From a bacterium (GTDB lineage Bacteria; Electryoneota; Electryoneia; Electryoneales; Electryoneaceae): a stretch of DNA of 64,000 nucleotides. The position numbers and the translations under genes were made by a program. Shown piece by piece: positions 27,533-36,531 of this stretch. A model generated the notes under the pieces. It had not been told where the DNA came from. It saw only the letters and a list, made by a program, of their open reading frames with translations, and ran no database searches. Positions within the stretch are counted from its first letter, which is position 1. Each line of letters opens with the position of its first letter. The DNA lies in assembly GCA_020444265.1 (NCBI GenBank), contig JAHLLH010000001.1:1-64000 (forward strand), given 5' to 3'.

Positions 27533-29689
27533 TTAGAGCTCGGGCAAATGGGTAACGGGAGCATCGAGGACGAGGCGCACCTTGCTGGCGAGTTCCTCTG
27601 CTCGGAAGGGTTTGGAGAGGAGAGGGATGGAACCGACAACAGGATTGTGAATCCGCTCTGCGGTATAGCCGGAGATGAACAGCAGCCGTGTATCCGGTGC
27701 TCTCTTCAACACTTGTGTCGCCAGCTCGACCCCGCCCATTTCTGGCATGACCACGTCCGCAACGATCAGGTCGACCTTGACAGCCCCAGTTTCGATCATC
27801 TTCAGACCTTGCCTCCCGTCCCCTGCTGTTTCAACGGTGTAGCCATGTTCACGCAGAACTCGAGCGGCCATCTCTCGGACCGTCTCGTTGTCCTCGACCA
27901 GCAGGATGGACTCGGTGCCTGTATTATTGCCCTTTGTCGGCATCGCCGGGATAGTTTCGCGTGTTTCAATCTCCTCCTCAACCTTAGGGAAGTAGGCACG
28001 GAACTCGGACCCTTCTCCCAGCTGGCTGGCCACACGGATATGCCCATTGCTCTGCTGAATAATGCCGAAAACGGTTGACAGACCCAGGCCAGTACCCTTA
28101 CCCACATCCTTCGTCGTAAAGAAGGGATCAAATATCCGTTGCAGGTCCTCTGCCGTAATCCCGGTCCCGGTATCGGAGACCGAAATCATGACATAGTCAC
28201 CTTTTTCCGTTGGTCCGGATGGGTATTTCGCATCAGGCAGCAAGACCGCATTGCCGGTTCGGATGGTCAACTTGCCGCCCTCGGGCATTGCATCCCGAGC
28301 GTTGACGGCGAGGTTGATGATGACCTGCTCGATCTGCGAAGGATCAGAACGCACCGACCATAAATCCTCGGCATACCCAGCGTCCAGCTTGATATGCTCA
28401 CCCAGGAGGCGTCGAAGCATCGACTCGAGGCTTCGCAGTGTGTCATTGGGATTAAAGACCTGCAGGCGCATCGTCTGTTTCCGGCTGTATGCCAGCAGTT
28501 GACGTGTGAGGTCGCTGGCACGTCCTGTCGCTCGTGTGATCTCGTCCATATCACGTAGGGCTGGATGATCTGAGCCGAGGGTGAGACGTGCCAGATCGGT
28601 ATGGCCGGATATGGCGGTTAACAGGTTGTTAAAGTCGTGTGCGATCCCCCCAGCCAGCAGGCCGATCGCTTCCATCTTTTGTGAATGGCGAAGCTGTTCT
28701 TCTATCTGGCGACGAGGGGTGATGTCACGCAAAATGCCCTCGTAGCTTTCCACCTTACCATCTTCACCTTTAACAAATGTGATGCTCAACTCGATCCAGA
28801 TGGTTCGCCCATCCTTGTGCAGCCCACGTAAAACGACTGGTGCCTCCGGCGAGTCGCCGGAACGAATGAGTGTGTCCAGGGTGTTGCGATCATCCGGATG
28901 GATGGTCATCGCGATCAGGTTTGGGTTTGAGTAAAACTCATCCGCTTTGTACCCGAGGATTTTCTCGCAGGAGGGGCTGATAAAATCGAGCGTCTGTTCG
29001 TTGTCATTGATAACATGGAAAATAGCATCGCGTGCATTGTTCAGAATCAATCGAACCGTTTGCCCTTGTTCCGACAGCCGATTGTAGTTTTTTCGCAAAA
29101 TGGTGAGGAAAACTGCGAACGCAAAGATGAGTTCAATGGTTGCCGCGATCAGAAAACCCCACATGGCCAGCGATTCGTGTTCGCGTAGGAAGGGGTAGTC
29201 AAATTTGTGCAAGCCCCAGAGAATAGCCGCGATACCAGCCACAATTCTGCTTGGACCATAGACGCTGCTGCTGCGAAGCAGCGTACTTCCGAGATAGATG
29301 TAGACAAAGCCACTGAAAAGAAAGAGGGGAAGGGTCAGAGTTTTAAAGCTGGCATCAGTTATCACACCAATCGTCAACAGGAGCACGCCCGCTGGGATGG
29401 TCAACATCCAGAGGCGATTGAACCTACGCTCTAGGAAGAGGAAGGTCCCCCAGAAAAGAAGCACAGCGTTGCTGAGCGCAAAGGTTTGGTTCAGGATAAA
29501 AATGGATGGGTTTTCCGGATGGAGAAGTAGGAGCAATCCGAAAAGGTAGCGAATGGTGGATGCGCCCCATCCGAAAGCCCAGACGAGCAGGTATCGTTCC
29601 CGTTCCTCGAAATAGAGAAACGTGAATGCAAGGGTAACGACAGCAGATGCAGCCAGCATCACGCCGATTTCGGGGAGGAGTTCTACCAT
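27533..29689 (-). CDS. Membrane-bound hybrid histidine kinase (7TM-PAS-HisKA-HATPase-receiver)
   Basis: 718 residues. Residues ~1-205 hold about seven hydrophobic segments. A PAS domain (~215-330; [18 protein letters not shown]) leads to the HisKA domain with [16 protein letters not shown], where the His is the phosphorylation site. The ATPase domain has [14 protein letters not shown] (N box), DTGTGI (G1) and [13 protein letters not shown] (G2). A C-terminal receiver domain (~605-712; [27 protein letters not shown]) makes it a hybrid kinase. No DNA-binding partner is adjacent. Its stimulus is unknown. An in-frame TTG at 29707 is an alternative start; neither has a strong ribosome site. Confidence 0.88.
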   Translation of the reverse strand: MVELLPEIGVMLAASAVVTLAFTFLYFEERERYLLVWAFGWGASTIRYLFGLLLLLHPENPSIFILNQTFALSNAVLLFWGTFLFLERRFNRLWMLTIPAGVLLLTIGVITDASFKTLTLPLFLFSGFVYIYLGSTLLRSSSVYGPSRIVAGIAAILWGLHKFDYPFLREHESLAMWGFLIAATIELIFAFAVFLTILRKNYNRLSEQGQTVRLILNNARDAIFHVINDNEQTLDFISPSCEKILGYKADEFYSNPNLIAMTIHPDDRNTLDTLIRSGDSPEAPVVLRGLHKDGRTIWIELSITFVKGEDGKVESYEGILRDITPRRQIEEQLRHSQKMEAIGLLAGGIAHDFNNLLTAISGHTDLARLTLGSDHPALRDMDEITRATGRASDLTRQLLAYSRKQTMRLQVFNPNDTLRSLESMLRRLLGEHIKLDAGYAEDLWSVRSDPSQIEQVIINLAVNARDAMPEGGKLTIRTGNAVLLPDAKYPSGPTEKGDYVMISVSDTGTGITAEDLQRIFDPFFTTKDVGKGTGLGLSTVFGIIQQSNGHIRVASQLGEGSEFRAYFPKVEEEIETRETIPAMPTKGNNTGTESILLVEDNETVREMAARVLREHGYTVETAGDGRQGLKMIETGAVKVDLIVADVVMPEMGGVELATQVLKRAPDTRLLFISGYTAERIHNPVVGSIPLLSKPFRAEELASKVRLVLDAPVTHLPEL

Positions 29690-29786
29690 TGGATAAAGGA
29701 TGCGCAATCCAAGCGGACTCAGGAGTGTCTCAGATCACAACAGCGAGGAGAGACCCGGGTCAATACAGGCGTCCCCACCGTGTGAG

Positions 29787-30935
29787 TTACCAGAGTTTGT
29801 AAGAGAGAACCAACCCTGCCCGCCAGGTCGAAAAGTCTTTCGCACGGACGACATACTGAATCGGTGAATCCGTGCTTCGTATCTCGTAGTCGACGACAGG
29901 TCCACCCTCAAGATTGCCGACAATCGGGCCAGCGATCTCCAAGCCGTACCGACTGTGCAGATGTTCTCGTCCACGATGGATCGGATCGTCCGCCAGCGAC
30001 AGGTCGCTGGTGTAGTACCGGTGACGGAACCGTGCGCTGAGGGAGACATCCCATTCACGTTTCAGGATCTTTGGCGTGTCATAGCTCAACACAACCTCGA
30101 ACCAATCCTCACCATTGGACCCATCACCATACTCTGCATCGGGCAACTCGACACCTGCCGCCTGGGCGGTGCCGTCGAAGCCGACATTGTCGGAGAGCCG
30201 TTTTTTAAAGATACCGGTCACTGACAGGTCGCTTGAGATACGGTACCGAGCGTCGAGACGGTAGCCCCATCCCTGGGTGTCATACTCGGTGAAACGGGGG
30301 TTGTAGTAGATCGTATAGCTCTCATAACGTGCAGACAGTCTCAGGCCCTTGACCATTTTTGGCGAATAACGCAGTCCGACACCACCGAGGCTGTACTGGA
30401 AATCGCAGGCGTACACTGCGCCGTAGTCACGGTCATAGTAGTCACGCAGGTAACGGCTTGGGATGTAAAGGTAGCTGCCGAAAATGTCGGCACGGTTGAT
30501 CAGGTCGTGAGTAAAGAAGAGGCTGTGCACAGCACGGTCATTAAACGAATTGTTCAGGTACTGCTGGTAGCTGATCGAATAAGTCAGGCCACCATTGCGC
30601 CACCCGAACAACTTCGGGGTCCGCAGGTGAAATTTCAGACCTGCAGACTGGACCAGGGCATCGTAGGACTCAATATCCGTCGCGAGGTTCAACTCGTTGT
30701 CGACGAAACGGTCCTGGTCACGGTCGGAGAACTCGAGGTAGTTGCTGTCGTAGCCGAGCTCGTATAGCACGTGGATACGGAGCTGGTCCTGAAAGGTCCA
30801 TGAGCTTTTCTTCGCAAACGCGGGTTGACCCGGAAGCAGAATAAGGAATAGCGCCGCCAGGGCAAACGCGAGGGAGGATCGACCGTGCTGGCAATCATCT
30901 GACAAGGGGGAGCCCCTGCCTCGCGAGTGAATCAT
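29787..30935 (-). CDS. Outer-membrane beta-barrel protein of the poly-gamma-glutamate cluster
   Basis: 382 residues. After a 19-residue basic leader comes a signal peptide (LAFALAALFLILLPGQPAFA). The mature part alternates short amphipathic strands rich in Tyr and Trp (GLTYSISYQQYL, LRLSARYESYTIYY, WGYRLDARYRI, LSARFRHRYY) and ends SYKLW, an aromatic C-terminal residue as needed for insertion by the BAM complex. It is the last gene of the pgs run, 11 bases after the periplasmic protein gene, with AAGGAGAAGG before its ATG. A role in export or anchoring of the polymer across the outer membrane is inferred from position only. Confidence 0.72.
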   Translation of the reverse strand: MIHSRGRGSPLSDDCQHGRSSLAFALAALFLILLPGQPAFAKKSSWTFQDQLRIHVLYELGYDSNYLEFSDRDQDRFVDNELNLATDIESYDALVQSAGLKFHLRTPKLFGWRNGGLTYSISYQQYLNNSFNDRAVHSLFFTHDLINRADIFGSYLYIPSRYLRDYYDRDYGAVYACDFQYSLGGVGLRYSPKMVKGLRLSARYESYTIYYNPRFTEYDTQGWGYRLDARYRISSDLSVTGIFKKRLSDNVGFDGTAQAAGVELPDAEYGDGSNGEDWFEVVLSYDTPKILKREWDVSLSARFRHRYYTSDLSLADDPIHRGREHLHSRYGLEIAGPIVGNLEGGPVVDYEIRSTDSPIQYVVRAKDFSTWRAGLVLSYKLW

Positions 30936-30946
30936 TGTCCTTCTCC

Positions 30947-31867
30947 TTATTTACCTGCTTCCCGTGCAAGATCCTTCTCCGGGAGAAAGAAGCGCAGAAT
31001 GGCATCATACTGGTTCTCAGGCAGCTCGAACGAGTACCGGTGCCTGCCCTCAGGTACATCAACGTAGATATCATCACCACGTGTTGGGCGACGGTCCGGA
31101 CGATCCACAAGGATCGACACATCGGAAGCCGTTGTGCTGATCCGGTACGTGTTCTTCAGCGTCCCATCTTCGTAGACGGCCAGTGGGAATTTGATGGTGC
31201 CGCGCATCGAATCATCCATCATGACACGCGCAAGGATTTTCATCGTGGTCGGACCATTGACTTCGACCGTGAGACGTTTCTCCTCATCCACCTGGTAGTA
31301 GGTGGTAAGGTTTTCACGGACGGAGAGGCCGACTGCTTTGGTATACCCAACAGGGGTGATGGCAACATAATGCCCGTCAATGTCCGGTTCAGGACGTTCA
31401 CGCTGAACACGGAAGAAGACAGGGTGTGCGGCCTTGGACCCAAGTTTGAGGACCAGGGTCTTCGGTGTGGTCTGGGAGCCGACTTCAATGATACGGCTTT
31501 CTGTCGCGGCTGCCTCCTTGCCACGGATGGTCACATTCTCATCCGGGGTGGATGCACGCGCCATCAGGCGGGTCTTGCTCCTGTCGAAACCTAGACGGAA
31601 GGAGTAAATCGCTTCCTTCGCCTTGCTGCCGCGCAGGTCTGCACGTGTGAAAATACGGACGGGATCGTTTTTCGAAAGCTGGTACTCCATGCTTTCGCCT
31701 GGGGCAAGACGGTAGTAGGTGCGGCGCTTGCCGTAAATCAGGAGTGTCGTCTTTTTTCCACCCTGTTTCGGTTTAATCGTCGCCCAATCCGATGCCTGCA
31801 ATGCCAGAGGTGTGAGCAGTGCGACAAGCAGGATGTAAGCAACCAGGCGAGCTGTGCGTGACTTCAT
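30947..31867 (-). CDS. Exported protein of unknown function in the poly-gamma-glutamate cluster
   Basis: 306 residues with a signal peptide (~1-26, ending LQA) and a soluble, beta-rich remainder without Cys. Segments such as RTYYRLAPGESMEYQLSKNDPVRIFTRADLRG and GRHRYSFELPENQYDAILRFFLP suggest beta-sandwich modules. It is expected in the periplasm. The ATG at 31867 has GAGG upstream; a TTG at 31876 is in frame but has no room for a ribosome site. It sits between pgsW (12-base gap) and the barrel gene (11-base gap), and probably links the inner-membrane synthase to the barrel. No known family was recognised. Confidence 0.65.
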   Translation of the reverse strand: MKSRTARLVAYILLVALLTPLALQASDWATIKPKQGGKKTTLLIYGKRRTYYRLAPGESMEYQLSKNDPVRIFTRADLRGSKAKEAIYSFRLGFDRSKTRLMARASTPDENVTIRGKEAAATESRIIEVGSQTTPKTLVLKLGSKAAHPVFFRVQRERPEPDIDGHYVAITPVGYTKAVGLSVRENLTTYYQVDEEKRLTVEVNGPTTMKILARVMMDDSMRGTIKFPLAVYEDGTLKNTYRISTTASDVSILVDRPDRRPTRGDDIYVDVPEGRHRYSFELPENQYDAILRFFLPEKDLAREAGK

Positions 31868-31879
31868 CGTTTCCAAACC

Positions 31880-33013
31880 TCACATCAGGGTGTCAGGGTC
31901 CACGCCGGGACGATCCAGCCGCATAGTTCGACGATCGAACCAGACGACAATAATCAAAGTAGCCAGGGTCACCAGCAGTGCCACAGCCGTGACCCATAAG
32001 TTATAACGAATTTCACTGAAAAGACGACCTGTTCCTGGTGCCGGAAGTGGATTAGGCGAGCGCGGCAGCTCATGTTCCCGGGCAATCTGGCTGATATTCA
32101 CAACATTGAGCACGGGCACGCCTCGGGCGTTCATCGCGTGAATCACACCACGGCGTGGGTAATTGAGATTTGGCAGAATTTCACGAACCCCTTCTCCAAT
32201 CAACCCGGCGTTCCGCGAGTGACCGAGTGATGCGAGACCCCCGCCGATGTTGATGTAGAGCTTGACCGGGTTATCTGTTGACAGGGAATCGTAAATTGCC
32301 ATACGGCGGGCAACACTCGCTTCCAGGTCAGCTTCCTCAATTACCTTAAGGTGGTTGCGCGAAATCGCTTCACGCAGGAGACGGCGTCCTTCGGGAGATA
32401 ACTGACGGCCCAAATCTTCGCCTCCACCCAGCGATGCAGCCGCAGAGCCACGCATCAGGATGGCACGATCCAGCAGGATCGTCTCCATGTCGAGCCAGGT
32501 GAAGGTCGGATCATTCGCACCCCAGGAGGATGCGCCGGCGGATGTGGTGACAATCGGGTAGAGCTGCAGAGCCTGGCAGGCTGCATACATCGCCAGGTTA
32601 ACTCCAGGCAGCGATCCTGACATACCGACCGCAATCGCATCGCCAGGTTGTACGCCCGCTTCCATCAAGTACTCAACCATGACCGCAGCCATGTTCGGAT
32701 TCAACGCAGTCCACTTTGCTTCGAGGTTGCCGGTCTCTGTGGTGATCGGCGAAAATTGCTGGCCGATCAAGGCCGAGAGGTTGGGGTCATTGATATCATC
32801 GATGAACCTGCCGCGCGGGAACTGGACGTCGCGAAGGGTGTCCATCGCAGCCTGCATCCAGTGTGCGGCATCCAGTTTCTGTTCGTATGCGTCGGTGCGT
32901 CGCTCAATGATTGAACTATTCGCCCAGAGGTACATGATCAGGCTGACAACCGTCAGCACGAGCAGGGTGCGGTGCGACCGCATGGAGGGGCGGTAACGGC
33001 GTGGACTAAGCAA
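31880..33013 (-). CDS. pgsW: Poly-gamma-glutamate system protein PgsW
   Basis: 377 residues with membrane segments at both ends (near 15-30, LLVLTVVSLIMYLWA, and 340-362, VTAVALLVTLATLIIVVWF). The middle is a conserved extracytoplasmic domain with AVGMSGSLPGVNLAMYAA, TSAGASSWGANDPTFTWLDME and INIGGGLASLG. This matches the protein regularly found with CapB and CapC in poly-gamma-glutamate loci. Its biochemical job is unknown. A TTG start at 33013 is supported by GGGAGGG 8 bases upstream and overlaps the pgsC stop; an ATG lies at 32983. Confidence 0.82.
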   Translation of the reverse strand: MLSPRRYRPSMRSHRTLLVLTVVSLIMYLWANSSIIERRTDAYEQKLDAAHWMQAAMDTLRDVQFPRGRFIDDINDPNLSALIGQQFSPITTETGNLEAKWTALNPNMAAVMVEYLMEAGVQPGDAIAVGMSGSLPGVNLAMYAACQALQLYPIVTTSAGASSWGANDPTFTWLDMETILLDRAILMRGSAAASLGGGEDLGRQLSPEGRRLLREAISRNHLKVIEEADLEASVARRMAIYDSLSTDNPVKLYINIGGGLASLGHSRNAGLIGEGVREILPNLNYPRRGVIHAMNARGVPVLNVVNISQIAREHELPRSPNPLPAPGTGRLFSEIRYNLWVTAVALLVTLATLIIVVWFDRRTMRLDRPGVDPDTLM

Positions 33014-33461
33014 GGATCTGCCCTCCCATGATCAGCATGACAGCGAGACGAACCACGATAGAAGCGATGGTGACAGCTGCAATCGTGCGGAACACACCCT
33101 GGCGCTCCATCCAGTTGGCAATCAGGCCGGGGATGATGTAACCAATCGCTTCGAGTCGAATATCTGCTGCAGCCAGAAAAGCCGAATGAACTATCAAGTT
33201 GCGCAACAAGGCGCCGAAGATGAAGCCGAAAAGGATCGCGAGGATGAGACGGCGACGTCCATAGACGAAGACGAAAAAGGAGGTCAATCGCACAGCGCCG
33301 AATGTGATGAAGCTTACGAGCAGGGTGCCAATAAGCATCCAAATGTTGTTGAGGTTCAGGGCGACATAGCCCGGCACAACAATACCACCGGCGGCGACCC
33401 CGAAGATCTCACTGAAGATCAGGCTGAAGGCGACCCCCAACCCCACCGCAATTTCAACCAT
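33006..33461 (-). CDS. pgsC: Poly-gamma-glutamate biosynthesis protein PgsC/CapC
   Basis: 151 residues, almost wholly membrane-embedded, with about four or five helices. It starts MVEIAVGLGVAFSLIFSEIFGVAAGGIVVPGYVAL, the conserved opening of PgsC/CapC, which partners PgsB to form the membrane synthase of poly-gamma-glutamate. AGAGGAGAG precedes the ATG, which overlaps the pgsB stop by 8 bases, so the subunits are translationally coupled. Confidence 0.93.
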   Translation of the reverse strand: MVEIAVGLGVAFSLIFSEIFGVAAGGIVVPGYVALNLNNIWMLIGTLLVSFITFGAVRLTSFFVFVYGRRRLILAILFGFIFGALLRNLIVHSAFLAAADIRLEAIGYIIPGLIANWMERQGVFRTIAAVTIASIVVRLAVMLIMGGQILA

Positions 33462-34632
33462 TCTGCACTCTCCTCTTGCGGAACAGGTCCGCGACTGCCA
33501 ATCCGCCGTGGCCGGCGTTGCCCATGGCGAATATGAACGCGTCCTTCTCAATCTCCGACCAGATGATGTCCCAGGCCTTGTCGGCACTTACATGGCCAAT
33601 GCGCTTCACCTTGTTGGCGGAAATTCCACTCCGCTTGATGCGCTGTGCAAGCATCTCTGTGCTTTCGCCCATCGAGAGAAGCAAGTCAAACTCCATGCTC
33701 CGGCCCATCATCTCGACCAACTGGACACTCCGGTCGAAACGGTCCCCTCGTGTATTCAGTAGCACAATTCGCTTGCCGACACTTGGGAAGAGATCCTGGC
33801 TACGTCGCCAGGTTACCAGTGTTGATTCCGGGTCGTTGGCTGCAAGGGCAGAGAGAAACATGGCTTGACGTTCCCCGTCCTGCACCTTGAAAACCTTCAA
33901 TGCCCCCGGGTCGGGGTGGGCTGCCACCATACCATTCAGGGCAGTATTCCGATCCACTCCACAGAACTCGCACACCTCGAGGGCCAGGGCCACATTGTCC
34001 GGGTGCTCGATGTAGGAGAACCTACGCATTACATCCAGCCCGATCGCTTCGGTATCTGGACGGACCAGTTTGCTGCCAATCGGTTCCGCTCGCTTCCGGA
34101 AGATGTCGAGGACATCGTCCCGGTAATCCGAGGTGAAGATCGGAGCATTTTTCGGGATGGTGTTGGCGAGGGAGTTGGCAATGTTCGACAAGGAGGGACC
34201 CATCTCGCGAACATGGTCCATCCTGGCGTTGGTGATCACTCCCGCAGTGGCGTGTACGAACCGATGTTCGCAGATCCACTGGTAATCGGGCATCACTGCC
34301 ATGCACTCGACAACCACAGCTTCCGGACGATGCCGGTCGAAAAAGCGAAATACCTTGACCTGTTCGATGATATTCACCGGATGCAGGCGGGTAATCGGAA
34401 TTTCGAGGCCATGTTCATCGATAATGCGGGGCAGAGTGCCTGTGACCTTTGCGAGGGTCTTGAGGCCGCCAGCACGTAAACCCGCTGCAACAAGCCGGGT
34501 GACTGAGCTTTTCCCACGGGTGCCGTTGACATGTACTCGGATGGGGATCGAATACACACGCCGCCTGTGAGCAGCGTATTCAAAGACGCCGTAGCCGACC
34601 AGCAAGACCGTGAGCAAGATAATGACGACCAT
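33454..34632 (-). CDS. pgsB: Poly-gamma-glutamate synthase PgsB/CapB
   Basis: 392 residues. One N-terminal membrane helix (IILLTVLLVGYGVFEYAA) is followed by a Mur-ligase-like ATPase: IRVHVNGTRGKSSVTRLVAAGL is the phosphate-binding loop near residue 35, with VVVECMAVMPDYQW and TNARMDHVREMG further on. The enzyme activates gamma-carboxyl groups with ATP and joins glutamates into poly-gamma-glutamate at the membrane. It heads a five-gene run with pgsC, pgsW and two exported proteins. No pgsA/capA is present. No clear ribosome site was found for the ATG. Confidence 0.93.
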   Translation of the reverse strand: MVVIILLTVLLVGYGVFEYAAHRRRVYSIPIRVHVNGTRGKSSVTRLVAAGLRAGGLKTLAKVTGTLPRIIDEHGLEIPITRLHPVNIIEQVKVFRFFDRHRPEAVVVECMAVMPDYQWICEHRFVHATAGVITNARMDHVREMGPSLSNIANSLANTIPKNAPIFTSDYRDDVLDIFRKRAEPIGSKLVRPDTEAIGLDVMRRFSYIEHPDNVALALEVCEFCGVDRNTALNGMVAAHPDPGALKVFKVQDGERQAMFLSALAANDPESTLVTWRRSQDLFPSVGKRIVLLNTRGDRFDRSVQLVEMMGRSMEFDLLLSMGESTEMLAQRIKRSGISANKVKRIGHVSADKAWDIIWSEIEKDAFIFAMGNAGHGGLAVADLFRKRRVQNG

Positions 34633-34867
34633 GTTCGGGGCGGTCCAGTGCTAAGGAACTCCTGCTTCACGGAAATTGTGCGTAAGATGAGGAAAAAACA
34701 ACGGCAACACAAGGCGAGGACGAGTCGGGATAAGTGGATGGTCCTGACAAGTTTTGCCCCTGTTCCCATGCCCTTAGCCTTGTTCGGAACTGGTATTCAG
34801 GCCAACGCTGTGTATATTCTCTGCTGGACAGTTTGTCAGGATGAAACCAGTGACACGGAGTGAGATC

Positions 34868-35935
34868 ATGGTACAGCCGGGGCGCACCTTTCTCGCGGTT
34901 TACCTCTTGCTTGCCTTTTTATTGCCAGCGGGTGGACTTGCAACTGCTCCCGAACGCATCGTCGAAGTCCGTGGCTTCGGCCCAAATCGGGAACACGCGG
35001 TCCAGGATGCCCAGCGCCGCGCGGTCGAAGAATCGGTTGGGATCGTGATCGGTGGCGAATCCTTTGTCCGCAATTACCAGATGGTCTCTGATCTGGTCAC
35101 ATCCCGGACCGTTGGATTTGTTCGAGACTATGAGATCCTCGATGAGGGTCCCAGCGGCAAGGCGGACTACCGGGTCGATATTCGTGCCGCTGTTCAACCT
35201 GTCCTCGACAGCCTGATTGCGGATCGTGCTGCGCGCGACCTGCTACTCGGCTGGATGCGTATCCCTACCGTCCGGTTTGACCTGCTTGAAGTCAATGTTG
35301 ATGATTCCACATCTACCAGTGCACAGACCATCATCGCAGATCGTCTGACGGAGCTTGGTTTCCGAGTCCTTGACGATCCATCCGAAGGCATTGAACCGGA
35401 TATTCTCCTCAGCGGAACTGTTATCGCACGTGAAGGTGCGACCCCCGAAATGTTGAAAAAGGCTGGAATGGTCAGTGTTCAGGCTGAAGCTACACTTTCG
35501 CTCGTTCAAGCAGACACGAAAGATGTACTGGTCAGCAGGAGTCGAATGGCCGCCTCCCCGCATATCGATTCGAAAGCGGGTGGTGCCCGTGCGATGGGCG
35601 AGGCGGTTAGGCCTCTGGTTGATGATCTGGTCAATGATGTGGTGCGCATCTGGGCGCTGCAACGTGTAAATACATTGCCTGTGACCATCACCTTTGAGGG
35701 TGCAAAGCAGGAGGAAGTGGACCTGCTTCTCGGCCAGCTTCGCAGTACGTCCGGGATACGGACAGCGTGGCAGAAAACCCTTTCGGATCAAGGTTTGACC
35801 TGCTATACCGAAGTGGAAGGCACGAGCGACCAGGTTGCAAAAAGCATGCAGCGTCTGTTCGCTGCGGAAGCAAGCGGTTGGGAGGTGGCCAGGACCTCAT
35901 GGGGCCGAATTGACATGGTGCGTGCTTCGCAATGA
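34868..35935 (+). CDS. Exported protein with FlgT-like N-terminal domain
   Basis: 355 residues with a signal peptide (residues ~1-28, AVYLLLAFLLPAGG). The segment VEVRGFGPNREHAVQDAQRRAVEESVGIVI is the pattern found at the N-terminus of FlgT and related lipoprotein-like periplasmic proteins, where a short domain of AxxxAxxxAxxxG type occurs. Later parts include a DILLSGTVIAREG strand region. No flagellar genes are nearby, so a flagellar role is not supported. The ATG at 34868 has GGAG 7 bases upstream. maf overlaps its stop. Confidence 0.65.
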   Translation: MVQPGRTFLAVYLLLAFLLPAGGLATAPERIVEVRGFGPNREHAVQDAQRRAVEESVGIVIGGESFVRNYQMVSDLVTSRTVGFVRDYEILDEGPSGKADYRVDIRAAVQPVLDSLIADRAARDLLLGWMRIPTVRFDLLEVNVDDSTSTSAQTIIADRLTELGFRVLDDPSEGIEPDILLSGTVIAREGATPEMLKKAGMVSVQAEATLSLVQADTKDVLVSRSRMAASPHIDSKAGGARAMGEAVRPLVDDLVNDVVRIWALQRVNTLPVTITFEGAKQEEVDLLLGQLRSTSGIRTAWQKTLSDQGLTCYTEVEGTSDQVAKSMQRLFAAEASGWEVARTSWGRIDMVRASQ

Positions 35936-36519
35936 ACCCAATCCGGCAGCACTGGACTCTCGCATCTGCATCGCCCCGTCGCCTTGCTCTCCTGCGTCAG
36001 GTGGGGATCGAGCCATTCGTACTGCCCGCTGCGGTGGAAGAAATTGAGAACGGCCATCCTGCCGGTGAACTGGCGATTCTGAACGCAGCATCGAAAGCAG
36101 ATGCCATTGAGCCCAGGGTGAAGGAAGGATTGCTGCTCGCGGCAGATACCATTGTTGTCGTGGATGGAACTCTGCTTGGCAAACCTCGAGATGTCGAGGA
36201 GGCACGTGAGATGTTGGACCGTCTTTCGGGACGTGTCCATGAAGTGATTACCGGGTACTCCCTGAGGTGTCCGGCACATCAACTTCGTGTGGATGACAGT
36301 GAAACGACCCATGTCCGGATGCGTACCTTGCAGCCGTGGGAGATTGAGCAGTACATCGCTACTGGAGAACCCTTTGACAAGGCTGGGAGCTATGGTATTC
36401 AAGGAGCTGCTGCGCCATTTGTTGATCGGATTGAAGGGTGCTATTTCAATGTTGTAGGCCTGCCGCTTTCCGCGATTCTGGGAAAGGTGGGCGAGTGGAG
36501 TGTTGATTCAACTTGTTGA
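35932..36519 (+). CDS. maf: Maf-type nucleoside triphosphate pyrophosphatase
   Basis: 195 residues. It carries the Maf pattern LASASPRRLALLRQVGIEP at the start, LLAADTIVVVDGTLLGKPRDVEEAREML in the middle and TGEPFDKAGSYGIQG near the end. Family members hydrolyse non-canonical or damaged NTPs such as dTTP/UTP or modified nucleotides. The ATG overlaps the previous stop as ATGA, and the rodZ-like gene follows after 12 bases. Confidence 0.93.
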   Translation: MNPIRQHWTLASASPRRLALLRQVGIEPFVLPAAVEEIENGHPAGELAILNAASKADAIEPRVKEGLLLAADTIVVVDGTLLGKPRDVEEAREMLDRLSGRVHEVITGYSLRCPAHQLRVDDSETTHVRMRTLQPWEIEQYIATGEPFDKAGSYGIQGAAAPFVDRIEGCYFNVVGLPLSAILGKVGEWSVDSTC

Positions 36520-36531
36520 CGGGATTGGGGT

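Noticed and set aside
34868-35935. Flagellar function for the FlgT-like protein
   Set aside because: Only the short N-terminal pattern is shared and there are no flagellar genes in the window.
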